From Leptospira fainei serovar Hurstbridge str. BUT 6 (GTDB lineage Bacteria > Spirochaetota > Leptospiria > Leptospirales > Leptospiraceae), in assembly GCF_000306235.2 (NCBI RefSeq), contig NZ_AKWZ02000001.1:124001-188000 (forward strand): a stretch of DNA of 64,000 nucleotides. The letters run 5' to 3'. A program made the translations under genes and the position numbers. The notes beneath the pieces were generated by a model. That model did no database searches and was not told the DNA's origin. It saw only the letters and a program-made list of their open reading frames with translations. Below, in pieces: positions 48,772 to 58,007 of this stretch (its first letter is position 1; each line of letters opens with the position of its first letter).

Positions 48772-50187
48772 TTAGGTTACGACAGAGTCGCTATGCTCGG
48801 CGATTACCTTACCGTCCTCTAAAATCATGCGAATCAGTCTAGTCATTTCGACGGAATACTCGACATTCAAGTGTTTAGTAACGCCTTCGCAAAATCCGTT
48901 AATGACTAGCAACTTAGCGTCGTCCTCCGACAATCCTCTTGATTGTAAATAGAACAGCTGATCTTCGTCGATTCTAGACACCGTCGCTTCATAATTCAAT
49001 GTGCCGTTCTGTCCGCTAACATCGTTGTACGGATATGCATGAGACTGAGAACGATCATCCATCATCAGTCCGTCGCATTTTACGTGACTATACGCATTAG
49101 AAGAACCTGATGCGAATTTCACTAGGCCGCGATAAGAGTTCGTACCTCCGTCCAGAGAAACTCCTTTCGCTAAAATATTGCTTCGCGTATTCTTACCTAC
49201 GTGAATTATACGGGCTCCTGTATCCTGAATCTGACCTGATCCGGCAAATGCAAGAGATAGTATATCTCCGGTTGAATTATCTCCTTGAAGAATAATTCCG
49301 GGATATTTAACAGTATTGGCCCCGATATTGACGTCCGTCCAAGTGATATGCGCGGATTCATGACAAATTCCCCGCTTCACCGTCCAGTTATACATATTCT
49401 TTTTCCAATTCTGAATCGTTGTATAGAATATCTTCGCTTTATTATGTGCGACCAACTCCACAACAGCAGTATGAAAATTCGTTCCTTTATCCTGCACGGA
49501 AGAACAGCCTTCCGAATATTCCAACTCGGCGCCTTCTTCCGCAATGAGGAGAGTACGTTCGTATTGACCGGAAGAAGCCGCAGTGACTTTAAAATACGCC
49601 TGAAGCGGCATAGGAGTCTTAACTCCTTTTGGAATATAAGCGAAGGATCCTCCGGAAAAAACGCAGGAGTTCAATGCCGAAAACTTATTATCTCCGATGG
49701 AGACTACGGTTCCTATATGTTTACGCACGATTTCCGGATATTCGCGGATAGCGGTATCGATATCGCAAAAAATGATTCCTAGTTCGGTAAGTTCTTTCTT
49801 AACGTTCGCATAAACGGTTTCGGAATCTTCCATAGCTTCGATCCCGGCTAGATACTTTCTCTCGTGCTCAGGTATACCTAAACGTTCAAAACTTTTTAGG
49901 ACCTCTGGATCGACTTCGTCCCAGGATTTTTTTTTCTTATGATTGGCGCCTATATAATGAACGTATTCATCGATATCCACGTGAAAATTAGGGAAAAAAC
50001 CCCAAGTGGGCATCGGTTTACTTTGGTATATCCGGAAAGCTTCCAGCCTAAATTCCGTTAACCAAGTAGGCTCATTTTTTATGTGAGAGATCGACTCGAC
50101 GACTTTACGGGTCAGACCTTTGGGAAAATTATCGGCTCGATAATATTTTTCTTCATCTAGACCAAGGGTTTCCAGTGTTTGTGCCAT
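48772..50187 (-). CDS. sufB: Fe-S cluster assembly scaffold SufB
   Basis: Scaffold part of the SufBCD system that builds iron-sulfur clusters. 471 residues. Conserved blocks are present: [29 protein letters not shown], and the beta-helix core ending in [19 protein letters not shown] and INGFCEGV. SufC and SufD are not in this window, so the subunits are not all clustered here. It follows a peroxiredoxin gene, with a hairpin in the gap. Confidence 0.95.
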   Translation of the reverse strand: MAQTLETLGLDEEKYYRADNFPKGLTRKVVESISHIKNEPTWLTEFRLEAFRIYQSKPMPTWGFFPNFHVDIDEYVHYIGANHKKKKSWDEVDPEVLKSFERLGIPEHERKYLAGIEAMEDSETVYANVKKELTELGIIFCDIDTAIREYPEIVRKHIGTVVSIGDNKFSALNSCVFSGGSFAYIPKGVKTPMPLQAYFKVTAASSGQYERTLLIAEEGAELEYSEGCSSVQDKGTNFHTAVVELVAHNKAKIFYTTIQNWKKNMYNWTVKRGICHESAHITWTDVNIGANTVKYPGIILQGDNSTGDILSLAFAGSGQIQDTGARIIHVGKNTRSNILAKGVSLDGGTNSYRGLVKFASGSSNAYSHVKCDGLMMDDRSQSHAYPYNDVSGQNGTLNYEATVSRIDEDQLFYLQSRGLSEDDAKLLVINGFCEGVTKHLNVEYSVEMTRLIRMILEDGKVIAEHSDSVVT

Positions 50188-50331
50188 TGCAAATCCCCCT
50201 TTACTATTTAGACCTTCCCTATCGGGAAAAACGATTCAAATCGAAGTTAAACCGATTCGGACGTTTTATTCGAGTCTTTTTACCAGAATTCACGGAGAAG
50301 TCTCCCCAGACCAGGATAAATTCCGGGAAAA

Positions 50332-50351
50332 CCCGGCTTAGGAAAGCCGGG
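50332..50351 (-). terminator. Hairpin between peroxiredoxin and sufB (possible partial terminator)
   Basis: CCCGGCTT pairs perfectly with AAGCCGGG around loop AGGA; on the minus strand a short T-tract (TTTT) follows. It may end some transcripts and set the ratio of peroxiredoxin to SufB. Confidence 0.55.
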
Positions 50352-50367
50352 CAAGAAGCGGCAGCGA

Positions 50368-50949
50368 TTAGTTGACCGAGGAGAAATATTCTTTGGATTT
50401 TTCCGGATCCGCTTTCATGGTTTTTTTACCTTCATCCCAGTTTGCAGGACAAACTTCCCCATGTTTTTCCACGAATTGGAAAGCTTTCACTAAACGAATT
50501 GCTTCGTCGATATTGCGTCCAACCGGAAGATCATTGATTGTGGATTGGCGAATTACGCCTTTCGGGTCGATTACGAAGGTTCCACGGAGTGCGACTCCCC
50601 CTTCGGTTAGAACGCCGTAATCACGAGCGATGGATTTAGTGATATCCGCGACCAACGGGTAACGAATTTCACCGAGTCCGCCTTGCTTCCGAGCAGTGTT
50701 TTTCCAGGCAAGATGAGTAAAAGCGCTATCAACGGAAACGCCTAAAACTTCGGCGCCTAGCTTCCTGAACTCATCCAATTTCGCATCGTATTCGATGATT
50801 TCCGTAGGGCATACAAAAGTGAAATCTAACGGCCAGAAAAATAGTACGACCCATTTCCCTTTATATTCGGAAAGTTTGATTTCCTTAATCTGTTGGCCGA
50901 TTACGGCCTCGGCTTTAAAGTCCGGTGCAAGTGAGGTTACTTGAGGCAT
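50368..50949 (-). CDS. 2-Cys peroxiredoxin (AhpC/Prx family)
   Basis: Reduces hydrogen peroxide and organic peroxides. 193 residues. The peroxidatic Cys is in [10 protein letters not shown] (about 48) and the resolving Cys in EVCPANWD (about 168), followed by the flexible tail KEYFSS. An AGGAG site lies before ATG 50949. A PerR-box-like palindrome overlaps its promoter region, so it is probably induced by peroxide. sufB is next downstream, which makes sense because peroxide damages Fe-S clusters. Confidence 0.95.
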   Translation of the reverse strand: MPQVTSLAPDFKAEAVIGQQIKEIKLSEYKGKWVVLFFWPLDFTFVCPTEIIEYDAKLDEFRKLGAEVLGVSVDSAFTHLAWKNTARKQGGLGEIRYPLVADITKSIARDYGVLTEGGVALRGTFVIDPKGVIRQSTINDLPVGRNIDEAIRLVKAFQFVEKHGEVCPANWDEGKKTMKADPEKSKEYFSSVN

Positions 50950-50968
50950 TGGGATACGCTCCTTTATT

Positions 50969-50983
50969 TTAGAATCATTCTAA
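50969..50983 (-). promoter_or_regulatory. PerR/Fur-like operator TTAGAATCATTCTAA
   Basis: A perfect 7-1-7 inverted repeat that follows the PerR-box form TTATAATNATTATAA with one exchanged base per arm. It lies 20-35 bases upstream of the peroxiredoxin ATG and overlaps a TAAAAT sequence on the minus strand that could be the -10 element. Confidence 0.7.
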
Positions 50984-51303
50984 ATTTAGACGAGTCTTTT
51001 GTGAAGCAGTTTTTATTTTTTTGGAGATCTACAATTCTTTGAAAAAAACGTCAGATTGGCAAGTTTTTCCATCTCTGAGCGCCCCTGATAGAGGGGATGT
51101 TAGCAGGAATCATTTTTAGGGCCAGCATTCGCAAAGGCGCTATGAGAAAGTAAAGTATCGATTTCGTTCGATGGAGAATTCTATCAATCTGAAGAAAGTA
51201 ACGAATGTAAATAGACGAAAGGAAATCGCTCAATGAAAAATGATCGGGAACTTTGTAATTTACGGGAGACGCAAATTTAGACCCCAGCAGAATAATTTCC
51301 CGG
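50984..51303. other. Intergenic region downstream of the Pro/Gly-rich gene
   Basis: About 320 bases with no convincing gene; a short hairpin CCCCT/AGGGG near 51086-51100 is all that stands out. Confidence 0.5.
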
Positions 51304-53280
51304 TTATCCGCCTTTTGCCATCAGATATTTTTCCATAAATTCGGTGATGTCTTTGATGTTCCTGTTGATCATCTTACGTAACTCAGGAGGAATATTCTGG
51401 GATTTTATCACACGATAATAGTTTAAGGCGTTCTTCAACATCTTTCGCCTGGCGAATTCCTGAGCTTTTATCAGCATCGGCTTATATTTATAATATGAGT
51501 ATTCCATAATACTGTAATTTTTAGAAAGTTTGAATGAATGCGGTATTTTATCGAAATCGTAGGTTAATGTGAGAAAGGGAGCGTCGTCTACTTCGGGCGG
51601 TTTGAGCTCCAAGATCCCGTGGATCATTTTAGGCTCTTCTTCTCCGCCTCCGGAAGACTCGGGAGACTCCGGACGATCTTCGTCCAAAGGCTCTAATCCT
51701 CCTTCTAAAACCTCTATTTCAGGAGACTCGTCATCCGATTGCGCCGCTGCGGGAGCTAAGGAAGGTATTTCAGGCCGAGATTCCTCCCCTCGCCTTTCAT
51801 CGACAGGATCGGGAAGATCTATTTTCGGAAGTTCTACCCGCCCCGTTTCCGCTCTGGGTTCACCAGAAGGAGAAGGAGCAGACTCCGATGGAATAATCGG
51901 TGCGTTAGGCGGAACTTCTCCATGAATCGTCCTGTCCTGTGGATCCGGAAGACGAATGGGAACCAACTCGACCTGCGGTAACGCAGGCATTACATACTGG
52001 GGAAGTTGATCGGATAACGGAACTTGAGGCTGAGGCCATTCTTCCGCCGAAGGTTCATATTCTTCTTCCGCGCGTTCGCGCTCCTCTTTCTTCTCCTCCG
52101 CTTTCTTCTTTAAATATTCATCACGTAACGCAAACAGATCTTCCTGTCTGCGGTCATCGCCTGCTCTTCTATCTCGCCTTGTCGCATTATCTCCCCGGCG
52201 TTCTCCGCGAGATCGTCTGTCCTCTCCCGTTCGACGATCGACGAGCGGGAGGTCCTTAAACTTATCCCACTCGTCGGTAAAGAAAGTATCCTCCGGTAAA
52301 TCCAATTCGTTCGGATCCAGATGATCCGATCCGGGAGGTTTGGAGGGAGCTTGAGGCGGTTGCCCCTGAGGAGAAGGCGGAGCGAAAGGAGGCCCGCCGG
52401 CCCCGGGAGGTCCCGGTATTCCCGCCGGAGAGTAGCTCGCAGGAGCTCCAGGAGGTGGTGGAGGGATAGGGCCTGAAGAAGGCGCATAGGAAACGACGGT
52501 GTAAGATACCGGTCCGGGAGGTAATTCTGAGGGAAGCTTAGGCGCTTCTCCCGAGGCTGGCGCTTGGATCTGGATCGGTTGATTAAATCCTTGTGATAAA
52601 GTATTTCCTAATGCTTGACTGATTTCCTTGATCGCGCGGACTAGATCCCCCATTGGAATCGGTTGTCCGCTATAATTCGGATCATCAGGCGTGTAAGTCT
52701 CATCCTCGTCGGGGGCCTGAATATGATCTTCAATCGCCTGTATATTCTCACCGATCTTGCCGTTAATTTCCTGATCCGGAATCCGCGCGTTCGTTCGCTT
52801 TAGAATTTCTAAGGCGCCGTGTAAATTCTCCTTATCGACGAGCGCCTCCGAATGCAATAACGGTCTGCGATGGTGAGCATAACGGGAGTTATTCCGAATT
52901 ATATCGTCGGTTGCGTGAGGGAGGTCTAATTTTTTCTTCTTCTTGCGTAAGCTCGGCTGGGGAGGTTGTTCGCCTTCGGCGGGAGTAGGCGGTTCCCATT
53001 CTTGTTTTCCTTGCGACGGTCCCTGACCTCCGGGAGATGAGCTGGTAGGAGATCCTCCGGCAGGTGATGGAGGCGTCCCGGGCTCCCCAACATTGACTAA
53101 CTTTCCGCGATCCGCCGAAGGAGCGCTTGGCGAACCCCCACCTCCTGAACCTGGAGCTCCTCCCGAGCCCCCGCTAGAGCCGCCCCCACCCGGTTGGGAT
53201 TTGTTCGGATCCCGAAATAAGGTGTATGCTCCCGCACCTGCCGAGAGCAAGCCGAGAAGTAAAAGTAAGGCAGTTGTCAT
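51304..53280 (-). CDS. Membrane-anchored Pro/Gly-rich protein with duplicated helical repeat
   Basis: 658 residues, unrecognised family. An N-terminal membrane helix (TTALLLLLGLLSAGAGAY) is followed by long Gly/Pro/Ser linkers (25-115, 240-330), a DRR-rich segment (about 345-385: DRRTGEDRR, RRDRRAGDDRR), and charged regions. Two helical units look duplicated: about 150-190 (NLHGALEILKRTNARIPD, then GENIQAIEDHI) and about 610-650 (MLKNALNYYRVIKSQNIPP, then NRNIKDITEFM). Likely a scaffold with TPR-like ends. The plus-strand GC-rich frame is a mirror. Confidence 0.75.
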   Translation of the reverse strand: MTTALLLLLGLLSAGAGAYTLFRDPNKSQPGGGGSSGGSGGAPGSGGGGSPSAPSADRGKLVNVGEPGTPPSPAGGSPTSSSPGGQGPSQGKQEWEPPTPAEGEQPPQPSLRKKKKKLDLPHATDDIIRNNSRYAHHRRPLLHSEALVDKENLHGALEILKRTNARIPDQEINGKIGENIQAIEDHIQAPDEDETYTPDDPNYSGQPIPMGDLVRAIKEISQALGNTLSQGFNQPIQIQAPASGEAPKLPSELPPGPVSYTVVSYAPSSGPIPPPPPGAPASYSPAGIPGPPGAGGPPFAPPSPQGQPPQAPSKPPGSDHLDPNELDLPEDTFFTDEWDKFKDLPLVDRRTGEDRRSRGERRGDNATRRDRRAGDDRRQEDLFALRDEYLKKKAEEKKEERERAEEEYEPSAEEWPQPQVPLSDQLPQYVMPALPQVELVPIRLPDPQDRTIHGEVPPNAPIIPSESAPSPSGEPRAETGRVELPKIDLPDPVDERRGEESRPEIPSLAPAAAQSDDESPEIEVLEGGLEPLDEDRPESPESSGGGEEEPKMIHGILELKPPEVDDAPFLTLTYDFDKIPHSFKLSKNYSIMEYSYYKYKPMLIKAQEFARRKMLKNALNYYRVIKSQNIPPELRKMINRNIKDITEFMEKYLMAKGG

Positions 53281-53354
53281 AGAAAGTGTTCTTCCTAACT
53301 AGTTTCGACAACGGATTGTGTCGTTCTTAATCAAAGCTCGTACAGTTTTTACGA

Positions 53355-53383
53355 TTGACACCATGAATGTTAAGTAATATGTT
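53355..53383 (+). promoter_or_regulatory. Promoter for thioesterase gene (leaderless start at 53391)
   Basis: TTGACA (53355-53360), 17 bases, then TATGTT (53378-53383): near-consensus sigma-70 spacing. Transcription would begin at about 53390-53391, exactly at an in-frame ATG. Confidence 0.45.
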
Positions 53384-53390
53384 GACATTT

Positions 53391-53795
53391 ATGAAATCAA
53401 CGGTTCGGGAAAACCTGAGTTTCGGGTCGAGCCCTGACAACCCGGATGGTCTTCAACTCAAGATCACCTTTGATGAGGACACAAAAACCGCTTATGGCGA
53501 TTATACTGTCCCAGAAAAGTTTCAAGGCTCCCCGGATGTCATTCATCCCGGAATCATAGCTACCATATTGGACGAAATTATGGCTAAGATTAACGAAGCC
53601 ATGAATTTTAAAACTACGACCGGCGAATTAACGATTCGTTTTCTTCAACCGGCGCAAATAAATCAACCCCTGCATCTACGCGGTTGGTTTGTAAAGAAGA
53701 ACAAGAAGGTAATCGAAAACCGGGCCGAAATCGAGAATGAAATCGGCAAGATTGTTGCCCGAGGCAAGGGCAAGTATATCGAGCTCGATTCCTGA
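53391..53795 (+). CDS. PaaI-family hotdog thioesterase
   Basis: Start taken as ATG 53391 because the promoter would place the RNA start there; upstream ATGs at 53367 and 53379 lie inside the promoter. 134 residues. The hotdog fold is shown by [17 protein letters not shown] (catalytic helix with Asp/Glu), [13 protein letters not shown] and [22 protein letters not shown]. Such proteins hydrolyse acyl-CoA. tRNA-Leu follows 22 bases downstream and may be co-transcribed. Confidence 0.8.
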   Translation: MKSTVRENLSFGSSPDNPDGLQLKITFDEDTKTAYGDYTVPEKFQGSPDVIHPGIIATILDEIMAKINEAMNFKTTTGELTIRFLQPAQINQPLHLRGWFVKKNKKVIENRAEIENEIGKIVARGKGKYIELDS

Positions 53796-53817
53796 GCTTC
53801 TAGGACTCATACGACCC

Positions 53818-53901
53818 GCCGACGTGGTGGAATTGGTAGACGCACTGGATTCAAAATCCAGCGAGGGCAACCTCGTGTCGGTTCGACTCCGACCGTCGGC
53901 A
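53818..53901 (+). tRNA. tRNA-Leu (anticodon CAA)
   Basis: 84 nucleotides, class II with a long variable arm (CGAGG/CCTCG). The acceptor stem GCCGACG pairs perfectly with CGTCGGC, discriminator A. The anticodon arm CTGGA-TTCAAAA-TCCAG gives CAA, reading UUG. The CCA end is not encoded. GGTTTTTT follows as a likely terminator tail. Confidence 0.97.
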
Positions 53902-54028
53902 GGGTTTTTTCCTCTCTTCTGAATTTTCTCAAAGTATAGGTCATTGCTTTCTTGAGGAAAATCCATCCAGGCTTAAGTACATTATCTTTTCCTAATTTAC
54001 TGTCCGGAAAGCGGTTCGCAGCCGGTTC

Positions 54029-54793
54029 TTATTTTCGGGAGAATTTTATTCTTTCCAAGGCTTCGTAATAACTGTCCTTTTCGATCGTTTCGATCGCGTC
54101 CAAGATTAGATCCATTTCGCCGCGCGACATTCCCTGAAATAATTCCTCTCCCCTTGCAAGAATTCCGGCGCCTAAAAGAATGCCTGAGACGTCTTCCTGA
54201 GAATAAAGTTTCGGTTTTGCTTTCATGGTGCGGACGACTGCATCCATCAAATCTCTGATTTTCGATAATAGCTCTCGATTCGACAGAGTACGGAACAATT
54301 TTACGATATCGTTTCTAAATGAGTCGGCGTCGTGAGGAGAAACTGACGCCAAAACGTAATCGAAGATTTCCGGCTTTTCCAAATCCGCCCCCTCGCCTAA
54401 TAATTCCTTTGCTTTTGTAAACATTAGGTCTTCGAATTTATGCGCAGTCACATACGAATGAAGCGCCGCAAAGCCCGCTTGAAAGGCCGACTTCAAATGT
54501 CTTCCCAATTTAAAAACCGCAGTGCCTAAAGAACCCAATACTCCGAAGACTTTGGATGGAGATTGAACAAACCCCGCGAGCGACGAAAAAGCGCCGTCCA
54601 AGCGCTTTCTTCCTTCCAACTCAGGATACAAAAGTTCTAAAAAATATTTAACGAGTAGTTCGACTTTTGCGGAAGAAATGCTGCTAAAGCGAGGATATCG
54701 TTTTATATTTTCCGGCGAGTAACGACGGCGTAGCGACGACCTATATGCTCGAATTAATTTAGGAAATTCGGGATCATTCAAAAGGGAAGCCAT
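54029..54793 (-). CDS. Conserved helical protein of unknown function
   Basis: 254 residues, unrecognised. Predicted all-helical and soluble, with segments such as AKVELLVKYFLELLYPELEGRKRL and FAALHSYVTAHKFEDLMFTKAKELL. It carries no signal peptide or membrane segment. The N-terminus is basic (RAYRSSLRRRYSPENIKRYPRF). It stands alone, convergent with the tRNA-Leu gene. The codon use and start (ATG 54793) look normal for a real gene. Confidence 0.7.
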   Translation of the reverse strand: MASLLNDPEFPKLIRAYRSSLRRRYSPENIKRYPRFSSISSAKVELLVKYFLELLYPELEGRKRLDGAFSSLAGFVQSPSKVFGVLGSLGTAVFKLGRHLKSAFQAGFAALHSYVTAHKFEDLMFTKAKELLGEGADLEKPEIFDYVLASVSPHDADSFRNDIVKLFRTLSNRELLSKIRDLMDAVVRTMKAKPKLYSQEDVSGILLGAGILARGEELFQGMSRGEMDLILDAIETIEKDSYYEALERIKFSRK

Positions 54794-54927
54794 TTCGGGT
54801 AATGGTCGGCCATTCGCGCATTTTGAAAATCTTTTTACGTTTTAGAAATCTTACGCTTCGATAAGTTCAAAACACGATCATCGTATTAGTCCTTGACTAA
54901 GCGCGATTAATAAAGAGGCTTTTCTAG

Positions 54928-55827
54928 ATGAAGATCAAAATCTTCTTACTGCTACTCTTCGTATTTTCTCAGACCACATATGCCGTAGCTTCCAAGGAAA
55001 AGAAGCAGATCGGCAAAAGCTGGTTTCTGAACGCCGCAGACGCCCTTTCGCTCGAAAAACAAGGAGCAACTATGATAGATGCAAGGGAGGGTTTTAAATT
55101 TAAGTCCTATTTCCCGAGCATCTCTCTAAAGTGGAAAGAAATTTCCAGGAAAGATTCTCCTTTACGCGGCTATTTATTACCCGAATCCGAAGCGATCGAA
55201 ATTTTGCAAAGGAAAGGGATTCAAAAGGACAGAGTCATCCTCGTTTTCGCCGATCCGATCTCAGGTTGGGGAGAAGAAGGAAGAATAGTCTGGTCCCTTC
55301 GTACATTAGGTTTTTCAAATACTTATATCATAGACGGCAGAATTCGAGCGCTTATAAAAGCTCGCGAATCTAAAAAGGTAAGCGATTCTAAAATCGAAAT
55401 TTTTGCAATAAATTCCACCCGACAAACAACCGACTGGTCAGCCGATGCAAACTTCGTGAAATCGCATTTGTCGGATAGAAAATTCATATTCGTAGATTCC
55501 AGGGAAGAACGCGAGTTTGAAGGCGGGACGCCCTACGGAGAATCGCATGGAGGGCATTTACCTGGAGCTCGATCGTTATATTATAAAAATCTATTGAACT
55601 CGGACGGATATCTTCTCTCCGAGACCGAACTCAGACGGAAATTCTCTTCGGTGGGCATCGAATCCGGAAAAACCGTCGTGACGTATTGTACGGGTGGAAT
55701 TCGCTCAGCATGGCTCGTAGCGGTGTTAATCTCGTTCGGATACGACGCCAAAAACTATGCCGGATCCATGTGGGAATGGTCGTCGTTAGATCCCGATCGA
55801 TTCCCCTTGGTCAAAGGATCGAATTAA
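54928..55827 (+). CDS. Exported tandem rhodanese-domain protein
   Basis: 299 residues; signal peptide IFLLLLFVFSQTTYA. Two rhodanese domains: the first (about 40-150) lacks the catalytic Cys (LVFADPISGWGEEGR), and the second (about 175-295) has the active loop TYCTGGIRSAWL with FVDSREEREFEG before it. Typical of thiosulfate/3-mercaptopyruvate sulfurtransferases, here in the periplasm. Six bases separate it from the pentaheme cytochrome. Confidence 0.88.
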   Translation: MKIKIFLLLLFVFSQTTYAVASKEKKQIGKSWFLNAADALSLEKQGATMIDAREGFKFKSYFPSISLKWKEISRKDSPLRGYLLPESEAIEILQRKGIQKDRVILVFADPISGWGEEGRIVWSLRTLGFSNTYIIDGRIRALIKARESKKVSDSKIEIFAINSTRQTTDWSADANFVKSHLSDRKFIFVDSREEREFEGGTPYGESHGGHLPGARSLYYKNLLNSDGYLLSETELRRKFSSVGIESGKTVVTYCTGGIRSAWLVAVLISFGYDAKNYAGSMWEWSSLDPDRFPLVKGSN

Positions 55828-55833
55828 GGACCA

Positions 55834-57183
55834 ATGGCGAAATTTAAATTTTGGGGAGGTCTTATCTTCCTATGCTTGACGTTCTCCGTAGGACTTCTCT
55901 CCTACATTATTTATTCCGGAAATCGGAAGGTTTCGGTAGAAGCCGCTTTAGGAAATCATCCCTGGGTAAAACCGATTCCATATCTTCCGCCATTGGAAGG
56001 GGTCGGCGAAGTCCGTGCCGAAAATTGCGGGAAATGTCATACGGAAATATATCGTGAATGGAAGACTTCTACTCACGCAAATGCTTTTACCGACCTTCAA
56101 TTCCAATCGGAGCTTTCCAAATCCTCTTCCCCGAGTTGGATTTGTCTTAACTGTCATATTCCGGTCTCGAATCAGCGAGAAACGATCGTGAACTTTTTAT
56201 CCGATGGGGATTATCGCCGTCCAATAGAAGAGGCAAATCCGAATTTTGACGCAAAAATGAAATCGGAAGGCGTTACTTGCGCAACATGTCATATTCGATC
56301 TGATGACAAGGGGAATTCCTACGTGCTTGGCGCAACCGGAGGAACAAGCCCGCCGCATCCTGTTCGAATCGAACGGGATCTTTTAAGAAATCGATGTTTA
56401 GACTGTCATAATGTATCCTATACGCTGGACGACCAACTCGTCTGCGCATTTAATACGGGAAACGAATCCGACGATCCGGGAAACTCCTACGGCAAGAAAA
56501 CTTGCGGAACCTGTCATATGCCCGAAATCGAGAGAAAATTCGTAAAATCGAATTTAGGAAGCCCAAAACGAGCTTCACACAAGCATGCGTTTATCGGTGG
56601 AGGAGTTCCGAAACGATTCGAACTTTACGCCGCTCAAGTCACCCACGGATACGAATCCGGACTAAAAATAGACCCGATAAAATGGAAGATAGCGAAAAAC
56701 AGCATTAAAACTACGTTAGAATTTTCTAATTTTCGATCCTCTCATTATATCCCCTCCGGAGACCCTGAACGATTTTTGAAATTAATAATCTCGGTTCAGA
56801 ATGATTCCGGAATCGAGATACAACGAAAGGAAGCAAAAATCGGCCAGGAATGGGAATGGTACCCGAAAGCAAAGCTGATATCCGACAACCGAATACGTCC
56901 GGGCGAAACTCGAACTTGGCACGAAACATTACGACCCGAGACAAAAGGAATATTGGTTCTAGAAATTTTTCATGTACGGTTAAAAGAATCAAACGCGGCC
57001 CATATGAGAATGATAGCAGACAAAGCTTCGAAGGAATACGCGGACAAAATCCGCAATATCGAAAAATTTTATCCTTTCTCGACTCTCGTTCACAAGGAAG
57101 AGGTGGATCTGACGACCGGAAAGAGTCGTATCTTTTCCAAGAAAGATCTCTTTAAAATTTCCGCAGGGAGAAAAGGAGAGTGA
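55834..57183 (+). CDS. Exported pentaheme cytochrome c
   Basis: 449 residues; one N-terminal membrane anchor (FWGGLIFLCLTFSVGLLSYIIY). Five CxxCH sites: CGKCH, CLNCH, CATCH, CLDCH and CGTCH, in the first 230 residues; this resembles the cytochrome c554 group of multiheme proteins. The C-terminal half is beta-rich with no heme motifs. Start ATG 55834. It overlaps the glycosyltransferase start by 4 bases (GTGA). Electron partners are unknown. Confidence 0.88.
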   Translation: MAKFKFWGGLIFLCLTFSVGLLSYIIYSGNRKVSVEAALGNHPWVKPIPYLPPLEGVGEVRAENCGKCHTEIYREWKTSTHANAFTDLQFQSELSKSSSPSWICLNCHIPVSNQRETIVNFLSDGDYRRPIEEANPNFDAKMKSEGVTCATCHIRSDDKGNSYVLGATGGTSPPHPVRIERDLLRNRCLDCHNVSYTLDDQLVCAFNTGNESDDPGNSYGKKTCGTCHMPEIERKFVKSNLGSPKRASHKHAFIGGGVPKRFELYAAQVTHGYESGLKIDPIKWKIAKNSIKTTLEFSNFRSSHYIPSGDPERFLKLIISVQNDSGIEIQRKEAKIGQEWEWYPKAKLISDNRIRPGETRTWHETLRPETKGILVLEIFHVRLKESNAAHMRMIADKASKEYADKIRNIEKFYPFSTLVHKEEVDLTTGKSRIFSKKDLFKISAGRKGE

Positions 57184-58007
57184 ACGAGCAACAAATCCGA
57201 CATCATCTTTGGAAAAGGGCGTATTTTATTATTCCCGCGTTAAACGAAGAAGAAAGTCTGCCGGGGGTATTGATCGAGCTAAAAAATCTCGGAATCGAAC
57301 CTTCTCATATACTGGTAATCGATAACGGCTCCATCGACGGAACTGCTAAAGTTGCGGCCGAACAAAAAGTTTTCGTCGTAAGAGAACCGAATAAAGGTTA
57401 TGGAATCGCTTGCTTGACTGGAATCTCCTTTTTGAAACTGCTGAATGAATCTCCCGAGTTTTTAGTCTTCATCGATGGCGATGGATCGGACGATTTAAAC
57501 GATCTTTTTTCACTATTCCAACCTTTCGTAATGGATGCTCGGACGGATTTCGTATTGGGCACCAGGACTCAAGGCGGTGCGGAAAAGGGATCTCTTTCGT
57601 TTTTGCAAAAATTCGGCAACGCCCTATCCTGCTTTCTGCTCAAAGTCTTTTACGGAGTAGAATTCACCGATTTAGGTCCGTTTAGAGTACTACGCTGGAA
57701 TTCTTTTTTAGCGTTGGAACAGAAAGATAAGACATGGGGCTGGAATCTTGAAATGCAAATCAAAGCGGTTCAAAAAGGGTTTCATATTGCGGAAGTTCCG
57801 GTTCGCTACGAACGACGAAAAGGAGGTGAATCGAAAATCAGCGGGACACTGATCGGCAGTCTGCGTGCAGGGGCAAAAATTCTTTGGATATTTTTCTATT
57901 TAACGTTTTTAGCAAGTGGCAGGCGTTCTAAGGAATCGACGATCATTCGCATTCCTAAAACTGTCCGCAAAATTTACGGCAAGCAAGGTTCAGCCAAAAT
58001 TCTCTAA
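57180..58007 (+). CDS. GT2 family glycosyltransferase
   Basis: 275 residues; GTG start overlaps the preceding stop. GT-A fold: FIIPALNEEESLP, VIDNGSIDGT, FIDGDGSDD (metal-binding Asp-x-Asp), and WGWNLEMQIKAV. Typical of dolichyl-phosphate mannosyltransferase-like enzymes. A C-terminal amphipathic/membrane stretch (ILWIFFYLTFLASG) is short. Why it is coupled to a rhodanese and a cytochrome is unclear. Its last 18 bases overlap the REC-EAL gene on the other strand. Confidence 0.85.
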   Translation: MNEQQIRHHLWKRAYFIIPALNEEESLPGVLIELKNLGIEPSHILVIDNGSIDGTAKVAAEQKVFVVREPNKGYGIACLTGISFLKLLNESPEFLVFIDGDGSDDLNDLFSLFQPFVMDARTDFVLGTRTQGGAEKGSLSFLQKFGNALSCFLLKVFYGVEFTDLGPFRVLRWNSFLALEQKDKTWGWNLEMQIKAVQKGFHIAEVPVRYERRKGGESKISGTLIGSLRAGAKILWIFFYLTFLASGRRSKESTIIRIPKTVRKIYGKQGSAKIL

